Source of the DNA: Perca fluviatilis
Taxonomy: Eukaryota; Chordata; Actinopteri; Perciformes; Percidae
Assembly: GCF_010015445.1 (NCBI RefSeq)
Contig: NC_053133.1
Coordinates: 25,107,082 to 25,171,081 of the forward strand
Length of the DNA: 64,000 nucleotides
Direction of reading: 5' to 3'
Position numbers and translations under genes: made by a program. Position 1 is the stretch's first letter, and every line of letters starts with the position of its first letter. Below the pieces are notes generated by a model. The model was not told the origin of the DNA. It searched no databases and worked only from the letters and a program-made list of their open reading frames with translations. Shown piece after piece: positions 50,645 through 50,922 of the stretch.

Positions 50645-50922
50645 GTACAGATGCAGATGAGGCCCAGGCTGAGCTCTAGGGAGTCTTAACCTACATTCAC
50701 TAATGGCGGCGGCTGAAGACTGAATCCATAAAGGACTGCAACTGTATTTGTCATTACACCAAATCGATACCCTGGTTGTGAGGTGGGAATATTTTATCTA
50801 TGGGAGAGGGGGGTGTGTGTGTGGGGGGAGGTCAGAGGTTGCTAAGTTACCTCCAGCATGTGGAAAATATGCCCTGATCAGTTTGGACCTCTTCTTCTCA
50901 TAACCCTTCTGAGTGATGTCCC
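1132..50922 (-). CDS. dip2c: Disco-interacting protein 2, DIP2C-like; partial gene of 30 coding exons
   Basis: DIP2 proteins are about 1,550 residues: an N-terminal DMAP1-binding domain followed by two adenylation (AMP-binding, fatty-acyl-AMP-ligase-like) domains. The family is linked to diacylglycerol and acyl-CoA metabolism and, in animals, to neural development. Thirty exons can be placed on the minus strand; all have AG/GT borders and all phases join, giving 3,857 coding bases without a stop. Residues such as [20 protein letters not shown] and [20 protein letters not shown] match recalled DIP2C better than DIP2A or DIP2B. Whether it is dip2ca or dip2cb cannot be told here. The first coding exon lies above 64000 and about 300 C-terminal residues lie below 1. 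Exon numbers used here assume a single coding exon upstream of the window. Confidence 0.96.
1301..1928. other. dip2c intron 30
   Basis: AT-rich intron sequence without a recognised repeat family, tandem array or open frame. It could contain conserved non-coding sequence, but this cannot be judged without an alignment. Confidence 0.5.
1929..2059 (-). CDS. dip2c: dip2c coding exon 30
   Basis: The acceptor is CTCTCTCCAG at the border with 2060; the donor GT is at 1928-1927. Frame: 43 codons plus two bases, beginning [20 protein letters not shown] and ending [15 protein letters not shown]. It matches the DIP2 adenylation-2 segment MSHAATSAFCRSIKLQCELY. The intron immediately upstream in sense orientation is a (CT)/(GT) tract, given by plus-strand GA/AC repeats at 2062-2129. 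Confidence 0.96.
2062..2129. repeat. GA then AC simple repeat beside the exon 30 acceptor
   Basis: Plus strand: a GAGA/GGGA tract followed by imperfect (AC)n. In the transcript it forms a (GU)n/(CU)n tract that doubles as the polypyrimidine region of exon 30. Confidence 0.9.
2969..3274. mobile_element. Solo LTR, copy 1 (5-bp TSD GGAGG)
   Basis: It begins TGTAGGAGCC and ends AGCCGCAACA (TG...CA termini). The 5 bases before (2964-2968) and after (3275-3279) are both GGAGG. It shares most of its length with 5620-6008 and lacks about 83 bp found there. No internal retroviral coding is attached, so this is a recombination-derived solo LTR. The superfamily is undetermined. Confidence 0.88.
3338..3447 (-). 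CDS. dip2c: dip2c coding exon 29
   Basis: Two bases (AT) complete the Asp codon begun in exon 28. Then come 36 codons, [18 protein letters not shown] to TTGMLAGVQ, phase 0, with donor gtcagc. It contains [16 protein letters not shown], the position equivalent to the A3 phosphate-binding loop of adenylation domain 2. The acceptor CTGTAG sits only six bases from a 95-bp (GT)n tract in the sense strand. Confidence 0.97.
3455..3549. repeat. (AC)n microsatellite, about 47 units
   Basis: An uninterrupted AC dinucleotide array next to the exon 29 acceptor; it reads (GT)n in the dip2c transcript. Likely length-polymorphic. Confidence 0.98.
3775..4123. mobile_element. hAT-like MITE, TAGGGCTGTGCAATTAAT family
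   Basis: Termini TAGGGCTG...CAGCCCTA. Flanks ATTTCAGG and CTTTCAAG agree at 6 of 8 positions, consistent with an aged 8-bp target duplication. There is no transposase frame. It is the same family as 49184-50019 (shared ATCACAAAAACA block). Confidence 0.75.
4683..5072. mobile_element. TTAA-type MITE, AGGTGCTCTAAGC termini
   Basis: Inverted ends AGGTGCTCTAAGCGATGT and ACATTGCTTAGAGCACCT, with TTAA at the left junction and a slightly damaged right junction. The internal G-rich stretch at 4918-4985 is without coding. TTAA targets are typical of piggyBac- and Kolobok-type elements; the family is inferred only. Confidence 0.75.
5150..5400 (+). repeat. SINE/LINE-like tail followed by truncated TTAA MITE
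   Basis: Positions 5150-5303 carry the GTGTGTGAATG...AAGCGCTTTGAGTAGTCG motif common in teleost retroposon tails. Directly after comes TTAAAGGGATACGCCACCG, the left end of the MITE family complete at 15349-15637, truncated at about 5400. Confidence 0.6.
5620..6008. mobile_element. Solo LTR, copy 2 (5-bp TSD CAGTC)
   Basis: It begins TGTAGGAGCC and ends AGCCGCAACA, flanked on both sides by CAGTC (5615-5619 and 6009-6013). It is longer than copy 1 and includes an AATAAA near 5908, a plausible polyadenylation signal of the LTR. It lies in intron 28, between exons 29 and 28. Confidence 0.9.
6074..6185 (-). CDS. dip2c: dip2c coding exon 28
   Basis: 37 codons plus one base. It begins [20 protein letters not shown] and ends NWPPVLDT, with the G of the next Asp. 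It matches the DIP2 segment VSRSACLMTTQLICKLLRSR. Donor gtacca, acceptor CATGCAG. It belongs to adenylation domain 2. Confidence 0.95.
6186..6725. other. dip2c intron 27
   Basis: AT-rich intron, no repeat family recognised with confidence and no open frame of interest. Confidence 0.5.
6726..6847 (-). CDS. dip2c: dip2c coding exon 27
   Basis: Two bases complete Gly (G|GT). Then come 40 codons, [20 protein letters not shown] to LPTVKMIVE, phase 0. Donor gtcagg, acceptor CCTGCAG. The AAFYG-LYAGCVP block is the typical early adenylation-domain segment (A2-like). A 51-bp (GT)n in the sense strand ends eight bases before the exon. Confidence 0.97.
6855..6905. repeat. (AC)n microsatellite beside exon 27
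   Basis: About 25 AC units immediately upstream, in the sense direction, of the exon 27 acceptor. Confidence 0.97.
7204..7327 (-). CDS. dip2c: dip2c coding exon 26
   Basis: 41 codons plus one base: [20 protein letters not shown] to DHVALVYPP, phase 1. Donor gtctga, acceptor CTTCCTCCAG. It opens the second adenylation-like domain (LQLHKRAE...LVYPPG). A (GGA)n run at about 7331-7365 forms a (TCC)n polypyrimidine tract in the transcript. Confidence 0.96.
7566..7930 (-). repeat. CGCATAA-rich dispersed repeat, copy 1
   Basis: Reverse-oriented copy of the family at 33637-34020, 62218-62728 and 62868-63312. Shared blocks include AATCCTTGATTATGCGG, GGGATTATGAAA and GCGACGAAAGTGCGGCG. No coding. The unusually high density of CG-containing words is a family signature. 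Confidence 0.75.
8280..8629. mobile_element. hAT-like MITE with TSD GGTAAAAC
   Basis: Termini TAGGGCTGGGTA...TACCCAGCCCTA, with perfect 8-bp duplications at 8272-8279 and 8630-8637. No transposase. It is related to the element at 16209-16981 (shared TTTTTCAGCTCCTACTACG block). Confidence 0.92.
8814..8894 (-). CDS. dip2c: dip2c coding exon 25
   Basis: 27 codons in phase 0: [15 protein letters not shown] to [10 protein letters not shown]. Acceptor GTTTTTCAG, donor gtaaca. The family has three more residues (ARK, or VRK in DIP2B) between exon 24's NDQ and FLFL; they are not encoded at this border. Confidence 0.95.
9070..9245 (-). repeat. Fragment of the AGGTGCACTAGGTA MITE family
   Basis: Reverse complement of parts of 33571-34284 without the CGCATAA insertion. 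It therefore represents an unoccupied version of that site. Confidence 0.65.
9401..10032. mobile_element. TTAA-type MITE with internal 58-bp minisatellite (3 copies)
   Basis: Inverted ends AAAGTGCTCATATTATG and CATAATATGAGAACTTT; TTAA at the left end. Inside, at about 9643-9808, are three copies of a 58-bp unit beginning GGCACGCCCTCATACTCTG (array end AGTCCTTACCTAG). The same element in the opposite orientation at 26020-26862 carries ten copies. Confidence 0.85.
9643..9808. repeat. 58-bp minisatellite, 3 copies
   Basis: Head-to-tail copies, reverse complement of the array at 26234-26813. The units differ by single bases such as TAGGTAC versus TATGTAC. Confidence 0.9.
10884..11070 (+). mobile_element. 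tRNA-derived SINE
   Basis: The tRNA-like head has an A-box-like TTGGTAGGGCATTCG near 10900 and a B box GGTTCGAGTCTGACC near 10960. It is followed by a pyrimidine-rich body (CTTCCCCCCTCTATCTCC) and an A-rich tail. The layout is that of a Pol III SINE common in percomorph fish. It sits opposite to dip2c in intron 24. Confidence 0.85.
11534..11634 (-). CDS. dip2c: dip2c coding exon 24
   Basis: Two bases complete Glu (G|AG). Then come 33 codons, [20 protein letters not shown] to QTDDNDQ, phase 0. Donor gtagga, acceptor GCGCTGCAG. It belongs to the linker between the two adenylation domains. A (GT)n tract of almost 90 bp lies about ten bases upstream. Confidence 0.96.
11645..11732. repeat. (AC)n microsatellite with GAGAC interruption
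   Basis: Two AC arrays separated by AGAGAC near 11700, located directly beside the exon 24 acceptor. Confidence 0.96.
11803..12004 (-). CDS. dip2c: dip2c coding exon 23
   Basis: 67 codons plus one base, from [20 protein letters not shown] through [18 protein letters not shown] to [11 protein letters not shown]. Acceptor CTCCCCAG, donor gtggga. This block, including [18 protein letters not shown], is nearly invariant in DIP2 proteins and forms the end of adenylation domain 1. Confidence 0.97.
12008..12043. repeat. (GA)n microsatellite
   Basis: It acts as the (CT)n polypyrimidine tract of the exon 23 acceptor in the transcript. Confidence 0.95.
12110..12621 (+). mobile_element. 5'-truncated L1-like LINE 3' end with polyA
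   Basis: An open frame from about 12119 to 12409 (about 96 codons) reads like the C-terminus of an L1-type ORF2 (PSVCLLGD...[15 protein letters not shown]...[10 protein letters not shown], then [14 protein letters not shown]). After the stop comes a roughly 200-bp 3'UTR with AATAAAAATTGAAA and an A-run at 12609-12621. It is inserted antisense to dip2c in intron 22. Confidence 0.75.
12707..12883. mobile_element. Truncated hAT-like element (ATTAGTCGACTAATCG family)
   Basis: Right-end fragment ending CAGCCCTAG. It shares the ACTTTAAATCTTGTGTTTACC and ATGACCAATCGACTAAAG blocks with 39417-39838 and 58748-59044. Confidence 0.7.
12983..13097 (-). CDS. dip2c: dip2c coding exon 22
   Basis: One base completes Arg (AG|G). 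Then come 38 codons, [20 protein letters not shown] to FQWMSRVLQ, phase 0. Acceptor CTCCTGCAG, donor gtacgt. C-terminal subdomain of adenylation domain 1. Confidence 0.97.
13620..13780 (+). repeat. LINE 3' tail fragment, left flank of a direct duplication
   Basis: A TGTAAAGTGTCCTGAGGTAAC...GAATAAAATTGAATT tail, followed by GACTTAATCAATTATTTT and GGTCTGTTTTTCTAAGCTGTA. The same order recurs at about 14430-14570, so the interval between is flanked by direct repeats of about 150 bp. Confidence 0.75.
13922..13990 (+). promoter_or_regulatory. CRE-like site plus TATA-like box (possible promoter)
   Basis: A perfect CRE core TGACGTCA at 13922-13929 is followed about 30 bp later by TTTATAAGTAGAA (13961-13973), in a TATA-like arrangement reading rightward, antisense to dip2c. 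No gene is recognised downstream; a structured hairpin and then a LINE tail follow. Function is inferred from motif spacing only. Confidence 0.4.
14013..14176. other. 164-bp imperfect hairpin
   Basis: Nested complementary arms: AGCTCGGAG with CTCCGAGCT, GAGCCGGTCGGA with TCCGACCGGCTC (12/12), CCTCTG with CAGAGG, and a roughly 28-bp inner stem around GGAGGCCAGCGGCTTC. The loop is at about 14077-14112. It starts roughly 50 bp after the TATA-like box. Confidence 0.8.
14320..14516 (+). mobile_element. LINE 3'UTR with (TTGAA)n tail
   Basis: A body with GTCGCACCAAATGCATGATT, GTGGTCTAGACCTACTCTA and AATAAAATTGAATTGAATTG at its end. Reverse-oriented relative at 40228-40470. Short tandem pentamer tails are typical of several teleost LINE families. 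Confidence 0.7.
14681..15010 (+). repeat. Dispersed repeat, TCTCGC/TTGCC family, copy 2
   Basis: Shares CTGGTTTAATGGAATTTC, GACAGATAGTCTAGCTAGCT and GCAGAGATCTGAGGAGCAGT blocks with the copies at 452 and 61569. Confidence 0.75.
15351..15635. mobile_element. TTAA-type MITE with about 65-bp terminal inverted repeats
   Basis: TTAA at both ends. Left end AGGGATACGCCACCGTTTGT, right end its complement with a one-base change; the arms extend through the CTGTAGATAG block. No coding. It is an intact copy; a truncated copy lies at 5303. Confidence 0.9.
15640..16208. other. Intron 21 segment without recognised elements
   Basis: AT-rich and apparently single-copy inside the window. It contains a poly-G run near 16062. 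No open frame or RNA gene is seen. Confidence 0.5.
16209..16981. mobile_element. hAT-like element with internal (AC)n
   Basis: Termini TAGGGCTGGGTA...GGCCCTTA; flanks CCTGGGTG and CCTGTGTC agree at 6 of 8 positions. It is related to 8280-8629. An AC microsatellite (16681-16721) and extra sequence have been gained inside. It ends 40 bp from the donor of dip2c exon 21. Confidence 0.75.
16681..16721. repeat. (AC)n microsatellite
   Basis: About 20 units, inside the hAT-like element. Confidence 0.95.
17021..17229 (-). CDS. dip2c: dip2c coding exon 21
   Basis: 69 codons plus two bases. It begins [20 protein letters not shown] and contains [20 protein letters not shown] and [19 protein letters not shown]. 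These correspond to the A7/A8 motif region of adenylation domain 1 (TG-LG...GK-D-L...GRR). Donor gtgagg, acceptor GTTTGCAG. Confidence 0.98.
17238..17409. repeat. Compound AC / GACA microsatellite
   Basis: (AC)n interrupted by ATGCAC, CACGCACG and CAGACAGACAGACAGA words. It abuts the exon 21 acceptor and gives spurious low-complexity open frames on both strands. Confidence 0.96.
17426..17439. promoter_or_regulatory. RFX X-box-like palindrome
   Basis: GTCGCCATGGCAAC fits GTYRCC-N(1-3)-RGYAAC. It is a single sequence match inside an intron; occupancy is unknown. Confidence 0.3.
17440..18213. other. Intron 20 body
   Basis: AT-rich. The last part (about 17930-18190) resembles the interior of the TAGAGCTGCAAC hAT-like family at 52625 (ACTTTGAGAA/TGGACATTTTTC-like words). 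No gene. Confidence 0.45.
18214..18350 (-). CDS. dip2c: dip2c coding exon 20
   Basis: Two bases complete Gly (G|GC). Then come 45 codons, [20 protein letters not shown] then [20 protein letters not shown] and KNTFE, phase 0. Donor gtgagg, acceptor CCCCCTCCAG. This DIP2 signature separates DIP2C-like ([13 protein letters not shown]) from DIP2B-like sequences. The acceptor lies against the large simple array at 18357. Confidence 0.98.
18357..19298. repeat. AGACACAG-type degenerate array, about 940 bp, with exact 240-bp tandem duplication
   Basis: The plus strand is made almost wholly of A, G and C in GAGACAGA/GACACAGA words. Positions 18526-18777 are identical to 18766-19017 (offset 240). In the dip2c transcript it is a (U/C/G)-rich tract preceding exon 20. 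It produces long artefact frames of more than 300 codons in several phases. Confidence 0.97.
19300..20740. other. Intron 19 segment
   Basis: AT-rich, no recognised element and no coding sign; poly-T and AATAAA words occur but in no gene context. Confidence 0.45.
20741..21677. mobile_element. Foldback element, arms of about 385 bp
   Basis: The left arm 20741-21125 is complementary to 21291-21677 over almost its whole length (CCAAAATGCAACCTAGG against CCTAGGTTGCATTTTGG at the tips, CGCCATCTCGCCAGTC against GACTGGCGAGATGGCGGC near the 165-bp loop). Both arms, read outward, encode [15 protein letters not shown] after a GAGATGGCGGCG start context. Confidence 0.85.
22083..22855 (+). repeat. Dispersed repeat, GTTGTATGAGCTACTTCTCC family, broken copy
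   Basis: It shares GAAGTGGGGTTGTATGAG, GATGGCGGTCGGCAC and GGCAGGAGTACCGACAC with 39226-39408 and, inverted, with 40917-41106. It is interrupted near 22328 by a truncated TAGGGCTGCACGATAT hAT-like end. It stops 26 bp from the exon 19 donor. Confidence 0.65.
22881..23020 (-). CDS. dip2c: dip2c coding exon 19
   Basis: One base completes Arg. Then come 46 codons plus one base: [40 protein letters not shown] and GTVTPG. Acceptor GTGTTCAG, donor gtacgt. Matches DIP2[21 protein letters not shown]. Central part of adenylation domain 1. Confidence 0.97.
23021..24020. other. Intron 18 body
   Basis: No repeat family clearly recognised. One region (about 23320-23700) is bounded by related GTTCACCC and GGGTGAACTATTTCTTC words and may be another small inverted-end element. 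Confidence 0.45.
24021..24048. repeat. (GT)n microsatellite at the exon 18 donor
   Basis: About 13 GT units on the plus strand, hence (AC)n in the transcript starting at the 5' splice site (gtacacac...). Confidence 0.93.
24050..24164 (-). CDS. dip2c: dip2c coding exon 18
   Basis: Two bases complete Trp (T|GG). Then come 37 codons plus two bases: [37 protein letters not shown]. Acceptor GTCCGTCAG; the donor gtacac is itself the start of the AC microsatellite. Matches the DIP2C block [20 protein letters not shown]. Confidence 0.97.
24330..24815 (+). mobile_element. Fragment of a non-LTR retroelement polymerase C-terminus
   Basis: A frame to 24561 contains [34 protein letters not shown] and [18 protein letters not shown]. 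This resembles a PVEVG-RGF...WLWLRR tail seen in many animal reverse-transcriptase ORFs. The remaining GC-rich DNA to about 24815 is probably its 3' part. Recognition is from memory, and the clade is uncertain. Confidence 0.5.
24932..25910 (+). repeat. Teleost dispersed repeat (AGTGGTGGAAGGAGTACTCAG) split by a MITE
   Basis: Left half 24932-25000 ends with AAAGTCCTGCATTCTAAAGG; the right half from 25645 continues AAGTAAAAGTATTATCAGC. The TTAA MITE 25003-25642 separates the halves. Confidence 0.65.
25003..25642. mobile_element. TTAA-type MITE (ACTTACATTGTGTAA termini)
   Basis: Inverted ends ACTTACATTGTGTAA and TTACACAATGTAGCT between TTAA sequences. Its interior has no coding frame. It is inserted inside the repeat at 24932-25910, whose two halves rejoin when it is removed. 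Confidence 0.8.
26020..26862. mobile_element. Truncated copy of the 58-bp-satellite MITE (10 units)
   Basis: Starts TTAA-AGTGCTCATATTAT and runs colinear with the reverse complement of 9594-10032. It diverges after the GTGACCACG block near 26862, so the second inverted end is lost. In between lies a tenfold 58-bp array. Confidence 0.85.
26234..26813. repeat. 58-bp minisatellite, 10 copies
   Basis: The unit starts GTACCTAGGTAAGGACTACT and ends GGGCGTGCCCTGACA. The first and last unit starts are 522 bp apart (9 x 58). Variants form blocks (GTGTGAGGG early, GTATGAGGG later; ACAGTA versus ACAATA), suggesting stepwise unit duplication. Confidence 0.95.
27328..27447 (-). CDS. dip2c: dip2c coding exon 17
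   Basis: Two bases complete Ala (G|CC). Then come 39 codons plus one base: [39 protein letters not shown]. Acceptor TCCCTGCAG, donor gtaagg. It carries the LRMLLVADG strand of adenylation domain 1. A sense (GT)n lies 16 bases upstream. Confidence 0.97.
27463..27484. repeat. (AC)n microsatellite
   Basis: Eleven units immediately upstream (sense) of exon 17. Confidence 0.93.
27584..27661. repeat. (GT)n microsatellite downstream of exon 16
   Basis: About 39 GT units on plus; (AC)n in the transcript, starting five bases after the exon 16 donor. Confidence 0.97.
27666..27759 (-). CDS. dip2c: dip2c coding exon 16
   Basis: 31 codons plus one base: [31 protein letters not shown]. Acceptor TTGTGCAG, donor gtcaga. 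Simple repeats lie on both sides: (GT)n just upstream and (AC)n just downstream in the transcript, which could pair with each other and loop out this 94-base exon. Confidence 0.97.
27765..27801. repeat. (AC)n microsatellite upstream of exon 16
   Basis: About 18 units; (GT)n in the transcript next to the acceptor. Confidence 0.95.
27938..28002 (-). CDS. dip2c: dip2c coding exon 15
   Basis: Two bases complete Ala (G|CG). Then come 21 codons, [20 protein letters not shown] then T, phase 0. Acceptor GTCTGTAG, donor gtaaga. Matches DIP2[21 protein letters not shown] with one change. Confidence 0.97.
28064..28188. repeat. (GT)n / GCGT microsatellite downstream of exon 14
   Basis: About 125 bp of GT with GCGTGCGTGCGTGC interruption, starting within five bases of the exon 14 donor. 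Confidence 0.97.
28193..28295 (-). CDS. dip2c: dip2c coding exon 14
   Basis: 34 codons plus one base: [34 protein letters not shown]. Acceptor TTTCTCAG, donor gtaggc. [15 protein letters not shown] occupies the A3-motif position of adenylation domain 1 but lacks the usual SGTTG-PKG loop. This divergence is normal for the DIP2 family. Confidence 0.97.
28296..28760. other. Intron 13
   Basis: Short AT-rich intron; no repeat or gene recognised. Confidence 0.5.
28761..28870 (-). CDS. dip2c: dip2c coding exon 13
   Basis: Two bases complete Gly (G|GT). Then come 36 codons, [36 protein letters not shown], phase 0. Acceptor TCTCTGCAG, donor gtgagc. Nearly identical to recalled DIP2C over the whole exon. 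Confidence 0.98.
29129..29608. mobile_element. TTAA-type MITE (AGGTGCCCTGCC termini)
   Basis: TTAA at both sides, ends AGGTGCCCTGCC and GGCAGGGCACCT. Interior non-coding. The family is widespread in teleosts as far as recalled. Confidence 0.88.
29610..30450. other. Remainder of intron 12
   Basis: An A-rich degenerate stretch of AAAAAC/AAAAGT words (29612-29740), then a fragment (about 30090-30182) of the repeat family ending AGTTCTTCCAACACTGGGA, also seen at 24932. No gene. Confidence 0.5.
30451..30574 (-). CDS. dip2c: dip2c coding exon 12
   Basis: 41 codons plus one base: [41 protein letters not shown]. Acceptor CCAATAG, donor gtgagc. Matches DIP2C almost residue for residue. Confidence 0.98.
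30985..31434. mobile_element. hAT element (CAGTGGTTCTCAAA termini), TSD AGATACAG
   Basis: Inverted ends CAGTGGTTCTCAAA and TTTGAGAACCACTG, with perfect 8-bp duplications at 30977-30984 and 31435-31442. This terminus is the classic vertebrate hAT form. No transposase. A right-end fragment of the same family lies at 40795-40893. Confidence 0.93.
31443..32320. other. Rest of intron 11
   Basis: No recognised element. GC-richer than neighbouring introns at 31500-31900, with a poly-G run near 32067. Could hold conserved sequence; not assessable here. Confidence 0.45.
32321..32431 (-). CDS. dip2c: dip2c coding exon 11
   Basis: 37 codons in phase 0: [37 protein letters not shown]. Acceptor GTCTCCCAG, donor gtactt. 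The early adenylation-domain-1 segment FYGCLLA-VVPVP is a family hallmark, paralogous in position to exon 27. Confidence 0.98.
32492..32990 (-). mobile_element. LINE 3' end with (GCAAG)n tail, minus orientation
   Basis: On the minus strand it ends GCTGCCTTGCCTTGCCTTGCC, preceded by ATTGCCCTGTTGCTGAAATG and TACAAATAAA. An A/T-rich insertion (about 32655-32800) interrupts it, flanked by duplicated GAAATGAACAGTTATT, so it is probably a secondary insertion with a 16-bp target duplication. Confidence 0.7.
33571..34284. mobile_element. Composite: TTAA MITE carrying a CGCATAA repeat
   Basis: TTAA flanks and AGGTGCACTAGGTA...TACCTACGGCACCT ends. The CGCATAA family occupies about 33637-34040, placed where the fragment at 9070-9245 continues without it. 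Confidence 0.8.
34849..34940 (-). CDS. dip2c: dip2c coding exon 10
   Basis: Two bases complete Gly (G|GG). Then come 30 codons, [30 protein letters not shown], phase 0. Acceptor CCCTGCAG, donor gtgagt. It continues from exon 9's LYVLTY. A roughly 600-bp polypurine tract on the plus strand lies 30 bp upstream in sense direction. Confidence 0.98.
34973..35567. repeat. Polypurine (GA/GGA)n tract, about 600 bp
   Basis: Nearly all A and G on plus, mixing GAGA, GGGA and AAGAG words with only scattered pyrimidines. In the transcript it is a pyrimidine tract upstream of exon 10. It gives long artefact frames on both strands. Confidence 0.97.
35787..36364. mobile_element. Tc1/mariner-type MITE with long inverted repeats
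   Basis: Flanked by TA. Ends CAGTATCTCACAAAAGTGAG and CTCACTTTTGTGAGATACTG; the arms extend over more than 120 bp (ACTGAAGAAATTAC, GTACAGCTTGTATAAC). Length 578 bp, no transposase. Confidence 0.93.
36451..36648 (-). CDS. dip2c: dip2c coding exon 9
   Basis: Two bases complete Val (G|TC). Then come 65 codons plus one base: [65 protein letters not shown]. Acceptor CATCTCCAG, donor gtaacc. Start of adenylation domain 1. Confidence 0.98.
36957..37022. repeat. (ATGT)n(AT)n microsatellite
   Basis: Compound array inside the hAT-like element. Confidence 0.95.
37080..37201 (+). mobile_element. LINE 3' tail ending in (ATCT)n
   Basis: GAATTTCCCCTTGGGGATCA then ATAAAGTAAC then (TATC)n, about 11 units. 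The tetranucleotide array is the element's own tail, extended. Confidence 0.75.
37708..37731 (+). repeat. Four TTAGGG units
   Basis: Perfect vertebrate telomere-type hexamers inside a transposon-like repeat; the relative at 59064 has about one unit, so this is an element-internal array. Confidence 0.9.
37772..38388. mobile_element. Third-level element (GGCCGGTTACACACTG), TSD TTA
   Basis: Ends GGCCGGTTACACACTG and GTGTGTAACCGGCC, flanked by TTA on both sides; rich in GCGTGGCG/CACGC words. The element at 59064 shows the unoccupied target CACTCTTATGTAG. Confidence 0.88.
38599..39120. other. Intron 8 segment
   Basis: No recognised repeat or frame; apparently single copy within the window. Confidence 0.4.
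39417..39838. mobile_element. hAT-like MITE (TCGACTAATCG family), TSD CATTTTAG
   Basis: Ends TAGGGCTG...CAGCCCTA, with perfect duplications at 39409-39416 and 39839-39846. Subterminal repeats of GATTAGTCGACTAATCG are a typical hAT transposase-binding layout. Confidence 0.93.
40228..40470 (-). mobile_element. LINE 3'UTR with (TTGAA)n tail, minus orientation
   Basis: Reverse complement of the 14320-14516 family (CATTCAATTCAATTTTATTT tail, TAGAGTAGGTCTAGACCAC). It additionally contains a CTCCCTTTATGGGAAGAAAC block. Confidence 0.7.
41286..41405 (-). CDS. dip2c: dip2c coding exon 8
   Basis: Two bases complete Gly (G|GT). Then come 39 codons plus one base: [39 protein letters not shown]. Acceptor TTTTTACAG, donor gttaga. 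DIP2C has [21 protein letters not shown] here. The basic KQPRRPP segment links the N-terminal region to adenylation domain 1. Confidence 0.97.
41444..41583 (+). mobile_element. LINE 3' tail ending in (TTATC)n
   Basis: ACTCGTACTGCAACTGCTGC, CCCTCGAGATAAATGAAG and four TTATC units. Confidence 0.6.
42188..42334 (-). CDS. dip2c: dip2c coding exon 7
   Basis: Two bases complete a Glu when joined to a preceding G. Then come 48 codons plus one base: [48 protein letters not shown]. Acceptor CCCTGCAG, donor gtaaga. [10 protein letters not shown] and KYGNAE-METGDG are DIP2C landmarks; the middle is variable and disordered. Confidence 0.96.
42346..42402. repeat. (GGGA)n / (GGCA)n microsatellite
   Basis: Twelve bases upstream (sense) of exon 7; a (TCCC)n polypyrimidine run in the transcript. 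Confidence 0.95.
42653..43492. mobile_element. TTAA-type MITE with internal 46-bp minisatellite (8 copies)
   Basis: TTAA flanks and ends AGGTCCCATGACATGG and GCCATGGGACCT. The left half contains eight units of 46 bp (42690-43050) starting near ACCTTAGTGGTCCCCTAATA. The right half is a non-coding body with TTTCTCAAAGGCAGAGCAGG. Confidence 0.9.
42690..43050. repeat. 46-bp minisatellite, 8 copies
   Basis: Very homogeneous units; unit 1 has GGCC in place of GACC, and one unit has lost a base. The first and last unit starts are 321 bp apart (7 x 46 minus 1). Confidence 0.96.
43767..43889 (-). CDS. dip2c: dip2c coding exon 6, probable cassette exon
   Basis: Two bases (GT), 40 codons and one base: [40 protein letters not shown]. 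Acceptor GCGTTCAG, donor gtacgt. The length of 123 is divisible by three and both borders have the same phase, so it can be skipped without a frameshift. Skipping joins exon 5 to ENHSAPPD, as in recalled human DIP2C. The peptide itself is not one I recognise from the canonical protein. Confidence 0.85.
43890..45078. other. Intron 5
   Basis: Contains a repeat with a GTGGCGGCCCGCCATGGC word (43940-44045) and a fragment of a hAT-like element ending AATACACAGCCCTAAT near 44770. The rest is AT-rich with no gene. Confidence 0.5.
45079..45357 (-). CDS. dip2c: dip2c coding exon 5 with His-rich tract
   Basis: Two bases complete Asp (G|AC). Then come 92 codons plus one base: [40 protein letters not shown], then [20 protein letters not shown]. 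Acceptor GTGCTCAG, donor gtaaga. The last 33 residues ([20 protein letters not shown] and [13 protein letters not shown]) hold 12 His; DIP2C ends this segment soon after QTHI. GC-rich and probably disordered. Confidence 0.95.
45358..45994. other. Intron 4, left part
   Basis: AT-rich; the sequence near 45420-45870 resembles the interior of a TAGAGCTG-type hAT relative (GGCCTAAT at the end), without clear termini. Confidence 0.4.
45995..46354. mobile_element. hAT-like MITE (ATCGATATCG family), TSD GTTAGAGA
   Basis: Ends TAGAGCTGGGCAATAT and ATATCGCCCAGCCCTA, with perfect duplications at 45987-45994 and 46355-46362. A right-end fragment of the same family is at 63440-63664. Confidence 0.93.
46363..47695. 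other. Intron 4, right part
   Basis: No repeat family recognised; one small TG run near 47438. A candidate place for regulatory sequence, untested. Confidence 0.4.
47696..47821 (-). CDS. dip2c: dip2c coding exon 4
   Basis: Two bases complete Asp (G|AC). Then come 41 codons plus one base: [41 protein letters not shown]. Acceptor CTCTCAG, donor gtgacc. It matches DIP2[21 protein letters not shown] and is the clearest DIP2C-specific segment of the N-terminus. Confidence 0.98.
47823..48341. repeat. Polypurine (GAGA/GGGA) tract, about 520 bp
   Basis: Starts immediately at the exon 4 acceptor, so the transcript has over 500 bases of CU-rich sequence directly before the exon. Occasional GATA words. 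Confidence 0.97.
48407..48580. repeat. 41-bp minisatellite, about 4 copies
   Basis: Unit CAAATATCAGTTTGTGTAGT followed by ACTACATACTGTAGCTGAAGT. Contains the palindrome GTAGTACTAC. One unit lacks a base. Confidence 0.93.
48581..49175. other. Intron 3 segment
   Basis: AT-rich, no recognised element. Confidence 0.4.
49184..50019. mobile_element. hAT-like element, TSD CTACATAG, carrying a nested foldback
   Basis: Ends TAGGGCTGAGCAATTAAT and CAGCCCTA, with perfect 8-bp duplications at 49176-49183 and 50020-50027. Inside, 49330-49872 has inverted arms (TCAGTTCAATTTTCTAAGCA and TGCTTAGAAAATTGAACTGA), a second element nested in the first. Confidence 0.92.
50156..50260 (-). CDS. dip2c: dip2c coding exon 3
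   Basis: Two bases complete Gly. Then come 34 codons plus one base: [34 protein letters not shown]. Acceptor CTCTGTAG, donor gtacgg. [14 protein letters not shown] aligns with DIP2C RRRSSGSRDERYRS; the first half is variable. Confidence 0.95.
50281..50331. repeat. (AC)n-rich microsatellite
   Basis: Imperfect AC array about 20 bases upstream (sense) of exon 3. Confidence 0.92.
50586..50643. repeat. (GT)n microsatellite
   Basis: About 29 units in intron 2. Confidence 0.96.
50851..50922 (-). CDS. dip2c: dip2c coding exon 2 (first in window)
   Basis: Two bases (GG), 23 codons and one base: [23 protein letters not shown]. The preceding Gly is split with the missing exon 1. Acceptor TGTTCGCAG, donor gtaact. 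[15 protein letters not shown] is an invariant motif of the DMAP1-binding domain of all DIP2 proteins. Found by reading the minus strand; too short to stand out as an open frame. Confidence 0.97.
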